DNA of 64,000 nt from Tuctoria greenei (lineage: Eukaryota; Streptophyta; Magnoliopsida; Poales; Poaceae), in NCBI GenBank assembly GCA_036927565.1, contig JAYESD010000010.1, positions 114,296,866 through 114,360,865 on the forward strand, in the 5' to 3' direction. Shown piece by piece: positions 22,897 through 33,336 of the stretch. The notes beneath the pieces were generated by a model that was not told the origin of the DNA, did no database searches, and saw only the letters and a list, made by a program, of their open reading frames with translations. The position numbers and the translations under genes were made by a program. Every line of letters starts with the position of its first letter. The stretch's first letter is position 1.

Positions 22897-24538
22897 AGAA
22901 TCAAGTCACGAAGAAAACACAAGAAGAATCACTCAAATCCGTCGAGAGAAACTCAAGGTATGATCGAATGATCGAGCAAAGGTCAATCTGTCCTACCCGA
23001 GGAAAACAGTTCTGGAACGCTGTAAAGAAACTCGTGTAGATCAGAAACCACAAATCCAATGACCGTGAAATTTTGACAGATGATAGATAATCAAGTTGTA
23101 AAGACAACCCAAAAATAATCACATCAATTGGATCTGTAAAACTCGAGTTATGATAAAACCATCGACGAAAGGTAGTGCTGTCCAGAAACTCAACGAGTAA
23201 AACTTGTCTGGAACAAGTCGGACGAACAAGGCACAAAAGTTCTTTCGAACATTGAATTTTATTCAATAGAACACGAGAGGAACAGCCCCAAAGTCGTCTG
23301 CCACGAGCTTTGGCCTCCCTTGCTTATATAACCAGCCCTTAGGCCAACACAATCTCAACTAGGACTCTAATCCTACTCAGATCACGAATCAAAACTTTCC
23401 ATAACTGCTTGGGACTCTTCTATACGCAGATAGAAGCAATCTTAAGACTTCCAAACACCTTAGGAACATATCCCATATTCCTAAACAACTCAAATTCGTG
23501 ACCCACACGAAATCCTATCATAACCAACTCGATACTTTCCATACCGAGCCATAACCGACTCCGCCGCAACCAAAGTCATCAACCGATACGATCCGATCCT
23601 TCCAACTAGATATTCCCATCCATAAACCATCTTTGGAACCATGTTTCCACATCATGCACCGCATGCATACGTGCAAACACCTTCCTTCGACGTCCAGTAA
23701 CCTTCATATGCACTGCCCTTGATTCAATCATCCTGTGCGACCTCCTGACCTGCTCAACCATAATTCCTCCTGAATTTGGTTGTTGGAACCTCATCTCGTA
23801 CCTGAGACTAGTCCAAAGGATCCTGTCACCAGCCATGACTTGAACTCAAGCAACAACTACACATGAACAAACAACCAATCCGTACGATCTCAAGTCCGCG
23901 ACTTGACTCAAGTCAGTTCCGAACACAACACCTTACGTGAGCGCCTCACATAAGCATGTTGCAAAGCATATCAAAACGATATCAGCCATATCAACCAAAA
24001 CGCATCAAAAACATAGTAAAAGAATATTAAGCAACCTTTCCATAAGTGTAAAGCAAGTTCGAAATATTTTACATGAAAATTTGAAATATTACGATCAAGC
24101 TCCGAACCTTGCCAAAGCTAACTGGAGCTTGCGCTGGAGCTTACCAAAGCTAGTACGACCTAGCACCGGAGCCTAGCACCAGAGCTAACCAAAACTAGTC
24201 GAAACTAGTCATCCCAAAAGTTGGAGCTAGAAAAACATGTCGGAGCTAACCAACATAAGTCAGACCTAGCAAAACATATCGGAGCTTAACAAAGACATGC
24301 CGGAGCTATCAAAGACATGCTGGAGCTAAAGACAAAGCTCATCGGAGCTACTCAAAAACATGTTGGATCTAGACAAAGAAAGTCAGACCTATTGATGGAC
24401 CTTGCAGAAGCTCGGAGCTAGAGTGTCGGACCTTGCAAAAGCTCGGAGCTAGAGTCGAACCTTGCTAAAAAGATGTTATAGCAGCATTCAAAACTTTTAT
24501 TGTCAAAGCCAATGTATTCAGCACACATAGGTCTCACA
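22665..24538 (-). repeat. 5' LTR of SIRE-like Copia element
   Basis: 1874 bp; pairs with 2098-3935. It is longer mainly because of a 60-bp AT microsatellite (22832-22891) that is 10 bp in the other LTR. A TATA-like box on the minus strand lies at 23325-23330. The right end is CA at 24537-24538. Confidence 0.92.
22832..22891. repeat. (AT)30 microsatellite inside the Copia 5' LTR
   Basis: Uninterrupted AT dinucleotide run of 60 bp; the matching place in the 3' LTR (2270-2279) has five AT units. Confidence 0.97.
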
Positions 24539-24609
24539 AGAAGCAACGAGAAGTGATGGTGGCCCCACCTATGGGATCGAAACCTCTCTCGAGGTGGGCC
24601 TGGGGCCAC
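24539..24609 (+). other. Tat-like interior remnant with polypurine tract
   Basis: A purine-rich run (gaggtgggcctggggccac at 24591-24609) stops exactly at a TGTTGG LTR start, so this looks like the plus-strand polypurine tract of the Tat-like element. The left side is cut by the Copia LTR. Confidence 0.6.
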
Positions 24610-25522
24610 TGTTGGTACCCTACAGACCAGGTACCCTAGCGTACCAGAAGAAGAAGCGATGAGTCTTACTTTCTAGTTGAGAAGTCCTTCTGAAGCCACG
24701 TGACCCGTAGCGTCGGACCTTCCTCCCTTCTAAGGGTGGCTCCGGTGCTTCCACGTGTCCCGCAGAGCCGAACGTGCCTCCCTCTTAAGGGTGGCTCCGG
24801 TGCTGCCACGTGTCCCGCATCGCCGGACCTGCCTTCCTCTTAACGGTGACTCCGGTGTTGCCATGTGTCCCGTGGCGCCAGACCATCCTCCCTCCTAAGG
24901 GTGGCTCTGGTGCTGCCACGTGTCCTACAACCCGAGACCTGCCTCCTTACTAAGGATGGCTCTGGTGCTGCCACGTATGCCGCAGCTCCGTACCTGCCTC
25001 CCTGCTAAGGGTGGCTCCGGAATTGCCATGTGGCTCCGGACTATAGGATCTTCAACGGCGTCGACATTCAAGTGGCTATAAATCAGCCGTTACAAGACCT
25101 GGTTAAAGCGTCATTAATTATGCAATAATGACGCACGATCGGAGGGCCTTCAAGCGTGGTAATGCTGCCATCATGGTACATTATTATGCAAATAAACCGC
25201 TATTGAGCACCTAGATTGTGTACAAGGTGTTTAATATCTCGGGGCCACCTGTCGAGTCTCGGTTACCTTGTAACAGTCAAACCTTAGCATAAAAAAGGTC
25301 TGAGAAGCACGGTAGAACACTGATCTCATTCACCCGCATAATGACTCAGGCTTAGTAACACTCAAGTATACATTAGTAACACTCAGGCTTAGTAACAGTC
25401 AAGCTTAGTAACACTCAAGCGGCCCGAAGCACATAAAAATCTCTATGTCACCTTTGTTCTTGAGTTCCCCAACTTACGCTTCTCCTGAAAAAAACCTCCG
25501 CGAACTACTTCTTAGTAGTACA
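24610..25522 (+). repeat. 3' LTR of a Tat-like Gypsy element (family X)
   Basis: It runs from TGTTGGTACC to ...AGTAGTACA, about 913 bp. A TATA box (TATAAAT) lies at 25077-25083. The U3 part contains six exact 55-bp repeats. It shares its start, the 55-bp unit and the phrase ggggccacctgtcgag with the solo LTR at 29604-30390. Lineage is inferred from the polypurine tract style and the antisense ORF, not from pol. Confidence 0.7.
24732..25061 (+). repeat. 55-bp tandem repeat, six copies
   Basis: Units start at 24732, 24787, 24842, 24897, 24952 and 25007, all exactly 55 bp apart. Core text: ggctccggtgctgccacgtg. Units differ by base changes but no indels. A weaker, shorter unit precedes them. 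Confidence 0.92.
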
Positions 25523-26229
25523 AAGGGAAGTGTCAATCGCACACTTTTACATACCTAAATTAATGATATTGGTCCAAAAACATGGTAGTGAAATCAAAAT
25601 ACAAGGTATACTAATCTCATATTAAGCAATTTTGCATTGCTTATTTAATTGAGTTGATTTTAAATTGATTTTTCATGAATGTGTCAAAAATTTCAACTCA
25701 ATTTGCATCGAATCGCCAAGAGCAGGGGATAAGAGATTCAAACCGATGATGCATAGTGAGACGGACCTGAAGGGCCCACCAACAGGTCGATCGAGCCAGG
25801 GGGTCAACAGACCTATTGCTGGCTCCCCTGGTGCTCCGCTTTGTCGTGTTATCTCGCGTGTTCGTTTGTGACGAGATCTATACGTCGTGAAATTGCGGAG
25901 GGACTCCTCCCCCACACTTGTTTCATGGAATCTTTATTTAAACACAGATGCAATGATAAAACAAAGGAATATTACCGATGTTAGCTGAACCGGTAAGTTC
26001 AATTTTATTGAACTCAAAATGAGGGTGCCTAAAATGAGAATTGAAATTGAAAAACTAGCACCGGAAAATCCAATAGGAATTCGAAGATGGGACTTGGGCA
26101 AGGTGGAAATTAGAAGGAAGTGGTAGCACCAAGTGATTGATAAGGATTTTGTGGGCCATATGGATGACTTTTCTAATGGCCCCACTTATTGGATTTCGAG
26201 GAATTACGTGGAATTTGGAAGAACAACAT
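25523..26229 (-). other. 3' region of Athila-like element
   Basis: Non-coding. A C-rich tract ctcctcccccacacttg near 25905-25921 is a polypurine tract on the minus strand, like the one at 63414-63428. The sequence left of it should be 3' LTR but I cannot find a clean CA end, so the LTR is truncated or decayed. A stretch near 25780-25830 resembles the hairpin region of the related LTRs. Confidence 0.45.
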
Positions 26230-27353
26230 GAAAATCTATTAAATTTACCACATCGACTTCCTTTTTCAATTCTTCATGGAAATCGAAGAAGATTTTAAGA
26301 CGGTGCCCATTCATCTTAAATAGATGGCCTTCATTATCTTGGAGTGTGATGGCTCCATGAGACAAAGTTTCTATTACGGTAAATGTTCCTTCCCATGTAC
26401 TTTATTATTTCTGATGTCCTAAGAGTTTTACCCTGGAGTTAAAGAGAAGGACTTAATCTTCAGGCTTAAACTCCTTAGGTGTAATTTGTTTGTTGGTCCA
26501 TCTCTTAGTTATTTCCTTGTAGATTTTGGCACTATGGTATGCCTTGTCCATCCATTCCTCAAGTTCTAAGATTTTCCTCAAATGGTGCTTCCAAGCCCCG
26601 TTAAGATCCATGTTCCACCGTTTTATAGTCCAATGAGCTCTATGTTCCAACTCTATAGGAAGATGGCAAGTCTTCCCATAGACAAGTGAGAATGGAGACA
26701 TGCCAATGGGTGTCTTGTAGGCAGTTAGGTATGCCCACAATGCATCAGGTAGTTTATGCTTCCAACCTGTTCCCATTTCCATGATGGTCTTTTGCAGAAT
26801 ATTCTTGATCACTTGTTAGATGTTTTTGCTTGACCGCTTGTTTGTGGGTGGTAGAGAGTAGCACTGTTATGCTGAACTCCAAGCACCCTTAGGAAGCTTC
26901 GGAAGGTCTTATCAACGAAGTTAGACCCTCCATCACTTATGACCGTTCTAGGAGTGCCAAAATGTGGGAAAATGATCTCATGGAATATTTTCCTCGCTTG
27001 GCAGGAGTTGGCATTTTTGCAAGGCAATGTCTTTACCCATTTTGACACATAATCGACGGCCACCAAAAATCATGGGACTTCGGAAAAGGCCTCATGAAGT
27101 CAATACCTCACACGTCGAATAATTCGACTTGGAGATAATATGTGAGGGGCATGGCATTATGAGCAGTGATTCCTCCTTGCTTTTGGCATTTCCAACATCG
27201 GCGAATGAATTCCTTGGTATCTTCATACATAAAAGGCCAATAGAATCCACTTTGTCTAATCTTTGCCTGAGTACGGTCAATAACATAATAGCCTCCTTTG
27301 GGGTCAACATGGCATTTTTCAATGATTTGGTGCCTTCGATTGTGGGGGAACAC
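26230..27353 (-). pseudogene. Athila-like integrase, catalytic Glu lost
   Basis: The zinc region (27353-27108) shows GGYYVIDRTQ and CWKCQKQGG. The core (27066-26809) has the first Asp in VAVDYVSKW and the second in VISDGGSNF, but the position of the catalytic Glu in the HPQTSGQA block is Lys (codon about 26824-26826). A 1-bp loss follows at about 26813-26816 and shifts the frame. The C-terminal part (26812-26453) has GMSPFSLVYGKTCHLP and KRWNMDL, typical of Athila, and continues past a stop to about 26230. It cannot encode an active enzyme. Confidence 0.87.
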
Positions 27354-27419
27354 CTTCTAAGAAGGTCATCAGCACATACTCGATATGGATATGGGTCATC
27401 CTAAAAGTGTCAATGACTC

Positions 27420-27870
27420 TTATAAATGAGCTTCTTTTTTTTCCCCTGGCGATATGTACCCCGTGACCATGAAGTTCACAATATCCGCGTACCAAGGGTG
27501 AGAGTTGGACACCTTGAGCAATATATCATCACGTAGGAAGTCATTAATGGGTACATACGTGTTTTTTATGACTTCCGTACGTGAGAGACGATCCGCAACA
27601 GAATTCTCTACTCCCTTTTCATCCTTAATCTCCAAATAAAATTCTTGGAGTAAGAGAATCCACCAGATTAGCCTTGGTTTAACGTCCTTTTCTGTGAGCA
27701 AAAATTTCAAGGCTACATGGTCTGTGTAGACGATGACCTTGGCTCCAACCAAATAGGATCTAAACTCATCGATAGCAAAGACTACTACCAGAAGCTCTTT
27801 TTCCGTAGTGGCATAATTGAGTTGTGCTCCTGTTAGAGTCTTGCTAGCGTAGGCCATGGGGTAATGCTTT
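27420..27870 (-). pseudogene. Athila-like RNase H
   Basis: MAYASKTL, NYATTEKELLVVVFAIDEFRSYL and VYTDHVALKFLL mark the RNase H core, followed by VADRLSR at the connection. Open for 145 codons from 27857. The upstream link to RT (27870-28138) is frame-broken. Confidence 0.85.
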
Positions 27871-28138
27871 TTTATCTTTTATTTGGCCTAAGACCGCACC
27901 AACAGCAAAATCGTTGGCATCACACATGATTTCAAATGGAAGTGTCCAATCAGGGGGTTGGATGATTGGAACCGAGACAAGTGCCTTTTTGGGTGTATTA
28001 AAGGGTTTAAGGCATTCCTCATCGAAATCAAAGGGAGCATCCTTAGCTAATTGGTTTGTGAGGGATCTAGCAATTTTGGAGAAATCCTTGATAAATCGAC
28101 GATAGAACCCTACATGACCTAAAAAGTCGCGGATTCCC

Positions 28139-28964
28139 TTATGTTGATAGGATGTGGAAGTTGTTCAATGACTTCAATTTTGTTTTGTCCACCTCTATCC
28201 CCCTCTCGGACACTAAGTGTCCAGGAACGATGCCTTCACGAACCATAAAGTGACACTTGTACCAATTAAGCATCAGGTCCTTCTCTTGACATCTTTGTAA
28301 GACCTTGTCTAAATTCTCCAAACAATAATCGAAAGTTTTTCCATTGACAGAGAAATTGTCTATGAAAAGTTCTATGATTTCTTCAATCGTGTCAGAAAGG
28401 ATGGACATCATGCACCTTTGAAAAGAGGTTGGTGCATTACACAGCCCAAAAGACATTCGCCAGCTGGCGTATGTTCCATTTGGACATGTGTATGTGGTCT
28501 TACTTTGATCATTGGGGTGGATGGGAATTGGATGAGTAGCCCAAATATCTATCAAGGAAACAGAAGGAATATTTTGCCAACCCTTCATACATTTCATCGA
28601 TGAAGGGAAGTGGAAAATGATCCTTCCTAGTTGCCTTGGTGAGTTTCCGTTAGTCTATGCACATTCTCCATCCCGTGATGGTTGGTTAAGGAAGTAATTC
28701 CTTCTTCTCATTTTGAACGGTCGTCATTCCTCCCTTCTTTGGCACTACTTGGACTGGACTGACCCACTCACTATGAGGCACGAGATAAATAATCCCATCA
28801 TGAAGGAGCTTCAAGACGTCCTTCTTGACAACATCACGCATCACATTATTTAACCACCATTGAGGTTCCCGTGAGGGGGGTACTCTTGGGGTCAATGGGA
28901 ATCTGATGGGTGCAAAGAGCAGGGCTGATGCCCTTAAGATCTTGGAGTGAGTAGCCAAAAACAC
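28139..28964 (-). pseudogene. Athila-like reverse transcriptase, catalytic Asp replaced by Asn
   Basis: The N-terminal piece (28964-28686) contains SEWVSPVQVVPKKGG. The palm piece (28597-28139) contains MSFGLCNAPTSFQRCM. The active-site block reads ELFIDNFSV where this family has two adjacent Asp; the Asn codon is at 28355-28357. Frames differ between the pieces. Confidence 0.85.
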
Positions 28965-29603
28965 TCCTATGCTTTTCTAACATGGCTATGAGTTCAAGTG
29001 TTTCCTCATATGAAAGCTTGTCATTTATGATGACAGAGGCTTCCAAATGTCCACTTAGAAAAGCATAGCGTAGGCCTGGAGGTAAGATTTTGATATCAAT
29101 AAGAGGTTTGGGTGTAGGCTCTTCCTTTTTGCAAATCAAATGTCTCCTGAAGTTCATCCTCTTCTTGGATGAAATCTTCTTCCCCTTCCCCTTCAAGAGG
29201 TTCCAAGTATTTAAGTGTCCTAACATCCTCAATTAGCCCATCTTGGAGGGGTGGTTTTACAAATTTGTTTTCGGAACGCGGAAAGAGAATGTAAAATTTG
29301 TTCCCTCCAAGATTTATGTTGAGTGTTTCCTTCGGACGGAATTTCCATTAGAAATTTCTCAATGGGTATCCCAATCATAATGTCAAAGTCTCGGACTTTG
29401 AACATATGAAAATCAAGGAGAACCTCAACATTTTCGTGTCTTACTGACACCTCTTGCAAAATCTCATATCCTTCAAGAATATTTCTAAAAGTACCCTGGA
29501 AGGAATTTTGTGTTGGTGCCACTAGCACATCGCCCAAAATAACTAGAGCACAAGTATCAGAAATGATAATTTCTCCAACATAGAGATTATTAGGAATTAC
29601 ATT
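28846..29603 (-). pseudogene. Athila-like protease region and RT linker
   Basis: The 29603-29229 segment holds a retropepsin-fold-like stretch (FDIMIGIPIEKFL) and the 29232-28846 segment the Athila linker (LRYAFLSGH, LQDLKGISPALCTHQIPID). The gene is cut at 29603, where a solo LTR sits, and beyond that only LTR sequence follows. Gag is missing. Confidence 0.7.
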
Positions 29604-30390
29604 TGTCGGTACCATGCAGACCGGGTACCCCCGCGTACAAAGAAGAAGAATCTTCGGACCCGACCTCCCCGCTGAGGCAGGTCCCAGGGCTACCACGCGT
29701 CCTTCGGCTCCGGACCCTTGCTCCCACCAAAGAGAGCTCCGGAGCTGCCACGCGTCCTCCGGCTCCGGACTCTTGCTCCCACCAAAGAGAGATCCGGAGC
29801 TGCCACGCGTCCTCCGTCTCCGGACCCTTGCTCCCACCGAGGAGGGCTCCGGAGCAGCCATGTGTCCTACGGCTCCGGACCCTTACTCCCACCAAGCATG
29901 GCTCCAGAGCAGCCACATGTACTCCGGCTCTGGGCCCTTGCTCCTGCCGAGGAGGGCTCCGGAGCTTTCTACGCGTCCTGCAACTTGTCCAGGGCGGTAT
30001 GTTGCGGGACTAAAGGGCGGCATGCCCTGTCCAAGTCGCGCATTGAAGGCATGCACCTTCCCCATGCGCACGACGCGGTGCATGCAGCCTGTCAGGTACC
30101 GCTACGTCCAATCACATCGCACTGAAGCTGCCGCAGGGCTACCCCACACTGCCAAGTGGGTAGCTTATGGCGACAAGACTGATGGGACATTTCCTATCAT
30201 CTCATCAATGACCACGCCTAGCCACTGGCGACTAACGCGATAAGACTGCGGGTCTTGAAGCGGAAGTGTACACAAGAAGCATTTGGATCTTGTTCAGGAT
30301 AAGATCAACCGGGGCCACCTGTCGAGCCCTGGATCTTAGTTGTAAGTTGTTCGACCTTGACTATAAAAGGATCGGGCATCACTCGTTACA
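29604..30390 (+). mobile_element. Solo LTR of Tat-like family X
   Basis: 787 bp from TGTCGGTACC to ...CTCGTTACA, flanked by a perfect 5-bp duplication acatt (29599-29603 and 30391-30395). A TATAAAAGG box lies at 30362-30370. It carries five 55-bp repeats. Formed by recombination between the two LTRs of a full element, by the usual reasoning. Confidence 0.9.
29721..29995 (+). repeat. 55-bp tandem repeat, five copies
   Basis: Units start at 29721, 29776, 29831, 29886 and 29941, each exactly 55 bp apart; homologous to the repeat at 24732-25061 (shared ctccgg.gctgccacg core). Long ORFs across it on both strands are a by-product of GC-rich repeats. Confidence 0.92.
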
Positions 30391-30673
30391 ACATTGTTGT
30401 TGAAGTTTCTTACGTCACAGATAAAAATCTGCGAGCGTATGAAAATTGTTGTGTAGCACTTTCCCTTAAGAGTATTCTCAAGGGTATCGAATCCAAGGAA
30501 CGCATGTGCTAATCTTACGAACTAATTCACCCAAGGACACAAAGTTCTTTGGTAGGCAAGGAAGAGAGAGGAATTCAATGTATTGATTCTAATTCAAAGG
30601 GATTTGTGGTAGCTGCTTTCTTTGGTCACGAGTTTATCCCTAGCAACACTAGGACGACTCCCGCCAAGAACCT
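30391..30673 (-). repeat. Fragment of Athila-like 5' LTR
   Basis: Matches 62189-62465 (same orientation) from the LTR end inward: shared text includes tagcactt, gggtatcgaatccaa and aggacgactcccgccaag. It lacks the primer site and joins protease sequence directly (with the solo LTR between), so the 5' leader and gag were deleted. Cut on the right by another LTR at 30674. Confidence 0.82.
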
Positions 30674-31887
30674 TGTGACATCCGGTTCCGAAAATGAACC
30701 AAGTGAACGCATATGTGTGCCCACGCGTTCAACACACATACACGAGTGCATTCACAAAAAGATATAAAGAAAATTACTACAGAACAAGATTAATTGAACA
30801 CTTTTATTTTAGAATTCAGAATATCCTTGAATACAAGCTCTAATAAATAATGATGACAAGTTTGAACTAATACAGCGGAATTAAACTAAATAAGCAACTA
30901 TGCAGCTAATAAAATAGGGTATAGCGCAGCTCCAATCAACACCACAGGCAAAGCTGACGGCAGACACAACCTAGAACTCCACATTATCATCGTTATACTC
31001 CCAATCCTGACCTACAACTGTTGGTCGGGGAATTGCAAGGGTGAGTACACGTCGTACTCAGCAAGTGTGGAAACTATGACATGTAGCTTATTCAAATGAC
31101 GACAATACTAAAGGCTAAGTGCTGAAAAGTACATTAAAACATTTGACAAGCAATATATTATATGTATGTGAAGTAAACCCATCATAAACCATGTAGTTAC
31201 CATAATACCAGTCCATATTCCATTACCATCATCCATATACCTGATTTCTTAATACCATTAACCATATCCATTGCCATAAACCATAATGCCATCCCTTAAC
31301 CAGTACCAAACCATCCCAATACAAAAATCCCTCGAATCATGTAGGTCATCCAGGTGCTCTTAACCGGGAGCATGGCTATCATGATAGTTTTAATACTCTG
31401 CAGAGTTTGTACCACTTTACCCACGTTTTAGTGATTTCATCACCCGTCGGCGGCTAAAGAAAACCTCCATTATGCCAAAACACTACCATAGGTGTATGGC
31501 CAAGAGATCACAAAATAGCCAATACAAAGGGACTACTAGCATGTACGGACCCACTGAGGTTTCGCCAGTGGCGATGTCTCCAACTGAGCACATCTTCAAC
31601 AAAGGGTCCCCTCTTGTGCCGTTTGGATCACAGGGAGTCCCGACTCAAATCCAAGCCCAATCAGACTCCCCTTCCCTGGTGCGCCAAATGATCCGCCCAG
31701 TACTAGTAATACCCTAATTATTCAGCTACGCTGCATCCATACTTGGCCTCGTGGTGGCACTGTTGTCTTGGTCCATTCTTGCATGAACCGGTCCTTAGAT
31801 CCAAATCAAGCAACCACCATGTCTTCCAACCCATCCACACACCAGGCTTGCTTAGATCACCCATTACCATATCAATTAACTAGTTCA

Positions 31888-32394
31888 AACTAGGAAATCG
31901 GCAATACGCTACTCTAGCAATTCTACCGCATCACCCAGGAAACATGCGAGTACAGAGGTCATAGATCGTTACCACTAGACGCATAGCGCAGCAGAACATA
32001 GATGTGTGTCAGTGTAGAGGAAGCAGACGATCTTGTTCGTCTCCTCCTCGTCCTCGTCACGGCAGCAGGTAAACGATCACAATCATCGCAGCCGATCAGC
32101 GTAGCAGTAGCAGCTGCGCCTCCACGAAGTCCACACGTACGGGTAGGAACATCGTGCGCCAGTGTGCTAGAACCGCGTGCGTGGTAAGGGTCTCGACATG
32201 AGGCCTGCGGGGGGTGGCGGCTAGGGCTGTCACATGGTGTAGTAATTAGCCCATAACCCTACCCCTCGTATTTATAGGCGTACTAATGGGCTTTTAGGTC
32301 GCAGACCCATTAGTACCCTAATTACTTATGGATCAAATATCCAACAGGCCTTAACCCGAATTGTTATGATTGCCTCTTGGGCATATCACCAATA
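31888..32394 (-). repeat. 3' LTR of Copia 2
   Basis: 507 bp, matching 39666-40169. A minus-strand TATAAATA box lies at 32269-32276. A polypurine tract follows at 32395-32410 (plus-strand atctcccgcttgcact). Confidence 0.92.
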
Positions 32395-33336
32395 ATCTCC
32401 CGCTTGCACTAGAGACAATCATCTAGCCAAGCTTTTCAATATTCCAACCCCTTAAGTGTGACTCGTTAGGTTCATGTGCAGTCAGTTGTGAATGGAAACT
32501 GTTTCCAACTACAAGTCAGTAGAGGTACCTAGCAGGACATACTGACTCCCAAATGTACATAAAGATCGTATCGGTCGAACCTAGATACATTCAACATGCT
32601 AATCCCTTTGCCTAACGATAACAGTCAAGCTCAAGGCGAGATGCATGTCATCCTTGTGATAGCTCGACCATTCACTCGATCAAATAGTGGATTCATTCCT
32701 TGACTAACTTTCAGTCATTGTGATTAACCTTTAATCACCTTGGCATGGCCATGAACTTTCAAATCAAACTATCATGAGGGGCCTAGAGGTATCTCTCCTG
32801 TTATTAAGAAGGGGCAAATCCCATCTCTATCTGTGCACATCCCGTTCTATGTTTCATTATGTACCCGAAGACTACTTTTGTGACTACCCAGTTATGTAGT
32901 AGCGTTTGGTAGTCTCAAAGTACACAACTACACACAGTGAGAAACAATGGCGATCTCAAATCTAAGGATCTAGCAGGTGTATCACTCAAGACCAACCGAT
33001 GGCACATATGGAAATAACAATCCCAACAGTGTCTCGGAGTGGGTCAATCCAACACCATGTTCACTAATATGTGTTCACATTATTAATTTGATATTTCCAT
33101 ATCTATGATCCGTGAAATGTGATCATCAATTAATACATGTGCTAGTCTGTGTTACATCATTATCTCATATAATGATAAAGACTAGGGATCATTCAGAGTA
33201 ACATTACTATTAACAAGGAGTTTCACGAACAAGTCACATACTTGATGATCAATGTAAATAATGAATACTCATATAATAATTTATTTAATAGTACATAAAC
33301 ATAGCTATGACACAAGTCTCCCACTACACACTATGA
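32395..33336. other. Polypurine tract and 3' untranslated region of Copia 2
   Basis: 940 bp with no coding signal between the pol stop and the 3' LTR; the purine tract on the minus strand abuts the LTR. Confidence 0.65.

Larger units (their letters stand above)
2098..24538 (-). mobile_element. SIRE-like Ty1/copia LTR retrotransposon, interrupted by a Tekay element
   Basis: Two near-identical LTRs (2098-3935 and 22665-24538) flank gag (right) and protease, integrase, RT and RNase H (left), all on the minus strand. The 5' LTR is therefore the right-hand one. The domain order PR-INT-RT-RNase H is that of Ty1/copia. Long LTRs, an extended gag with a Cys-rich coiled-coil region and several polypurine-like tracts point to the SIRE/Maximus group. 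The primer site at 22651-22662 reads TGGTATCAAAGC on the minus strand, one mismatch from the initiator-Met tRNA complement. A 12.2-kb Tekay element (8472-20694) sits inside. Multiple stops and frameshifts make it defective. The flanking five bases (aatca left, agaag right) do not match, so no target duplication is visible. Confidence 0.9.

Noticed and set aside
24539..24609. Treating this as a target duplication or Copia remnant
   Set aside because: It does not match the left flank of the Copia element and ends at a different LTR start, so it is Tat-like interior.
29603..30243. Long overlapping ORFs on both strands (up to 209 codons)
   Set aside because: They cross the 55-bp GC-rich tandem repeat of a solo LTR and have no domain; open in several frames at once.
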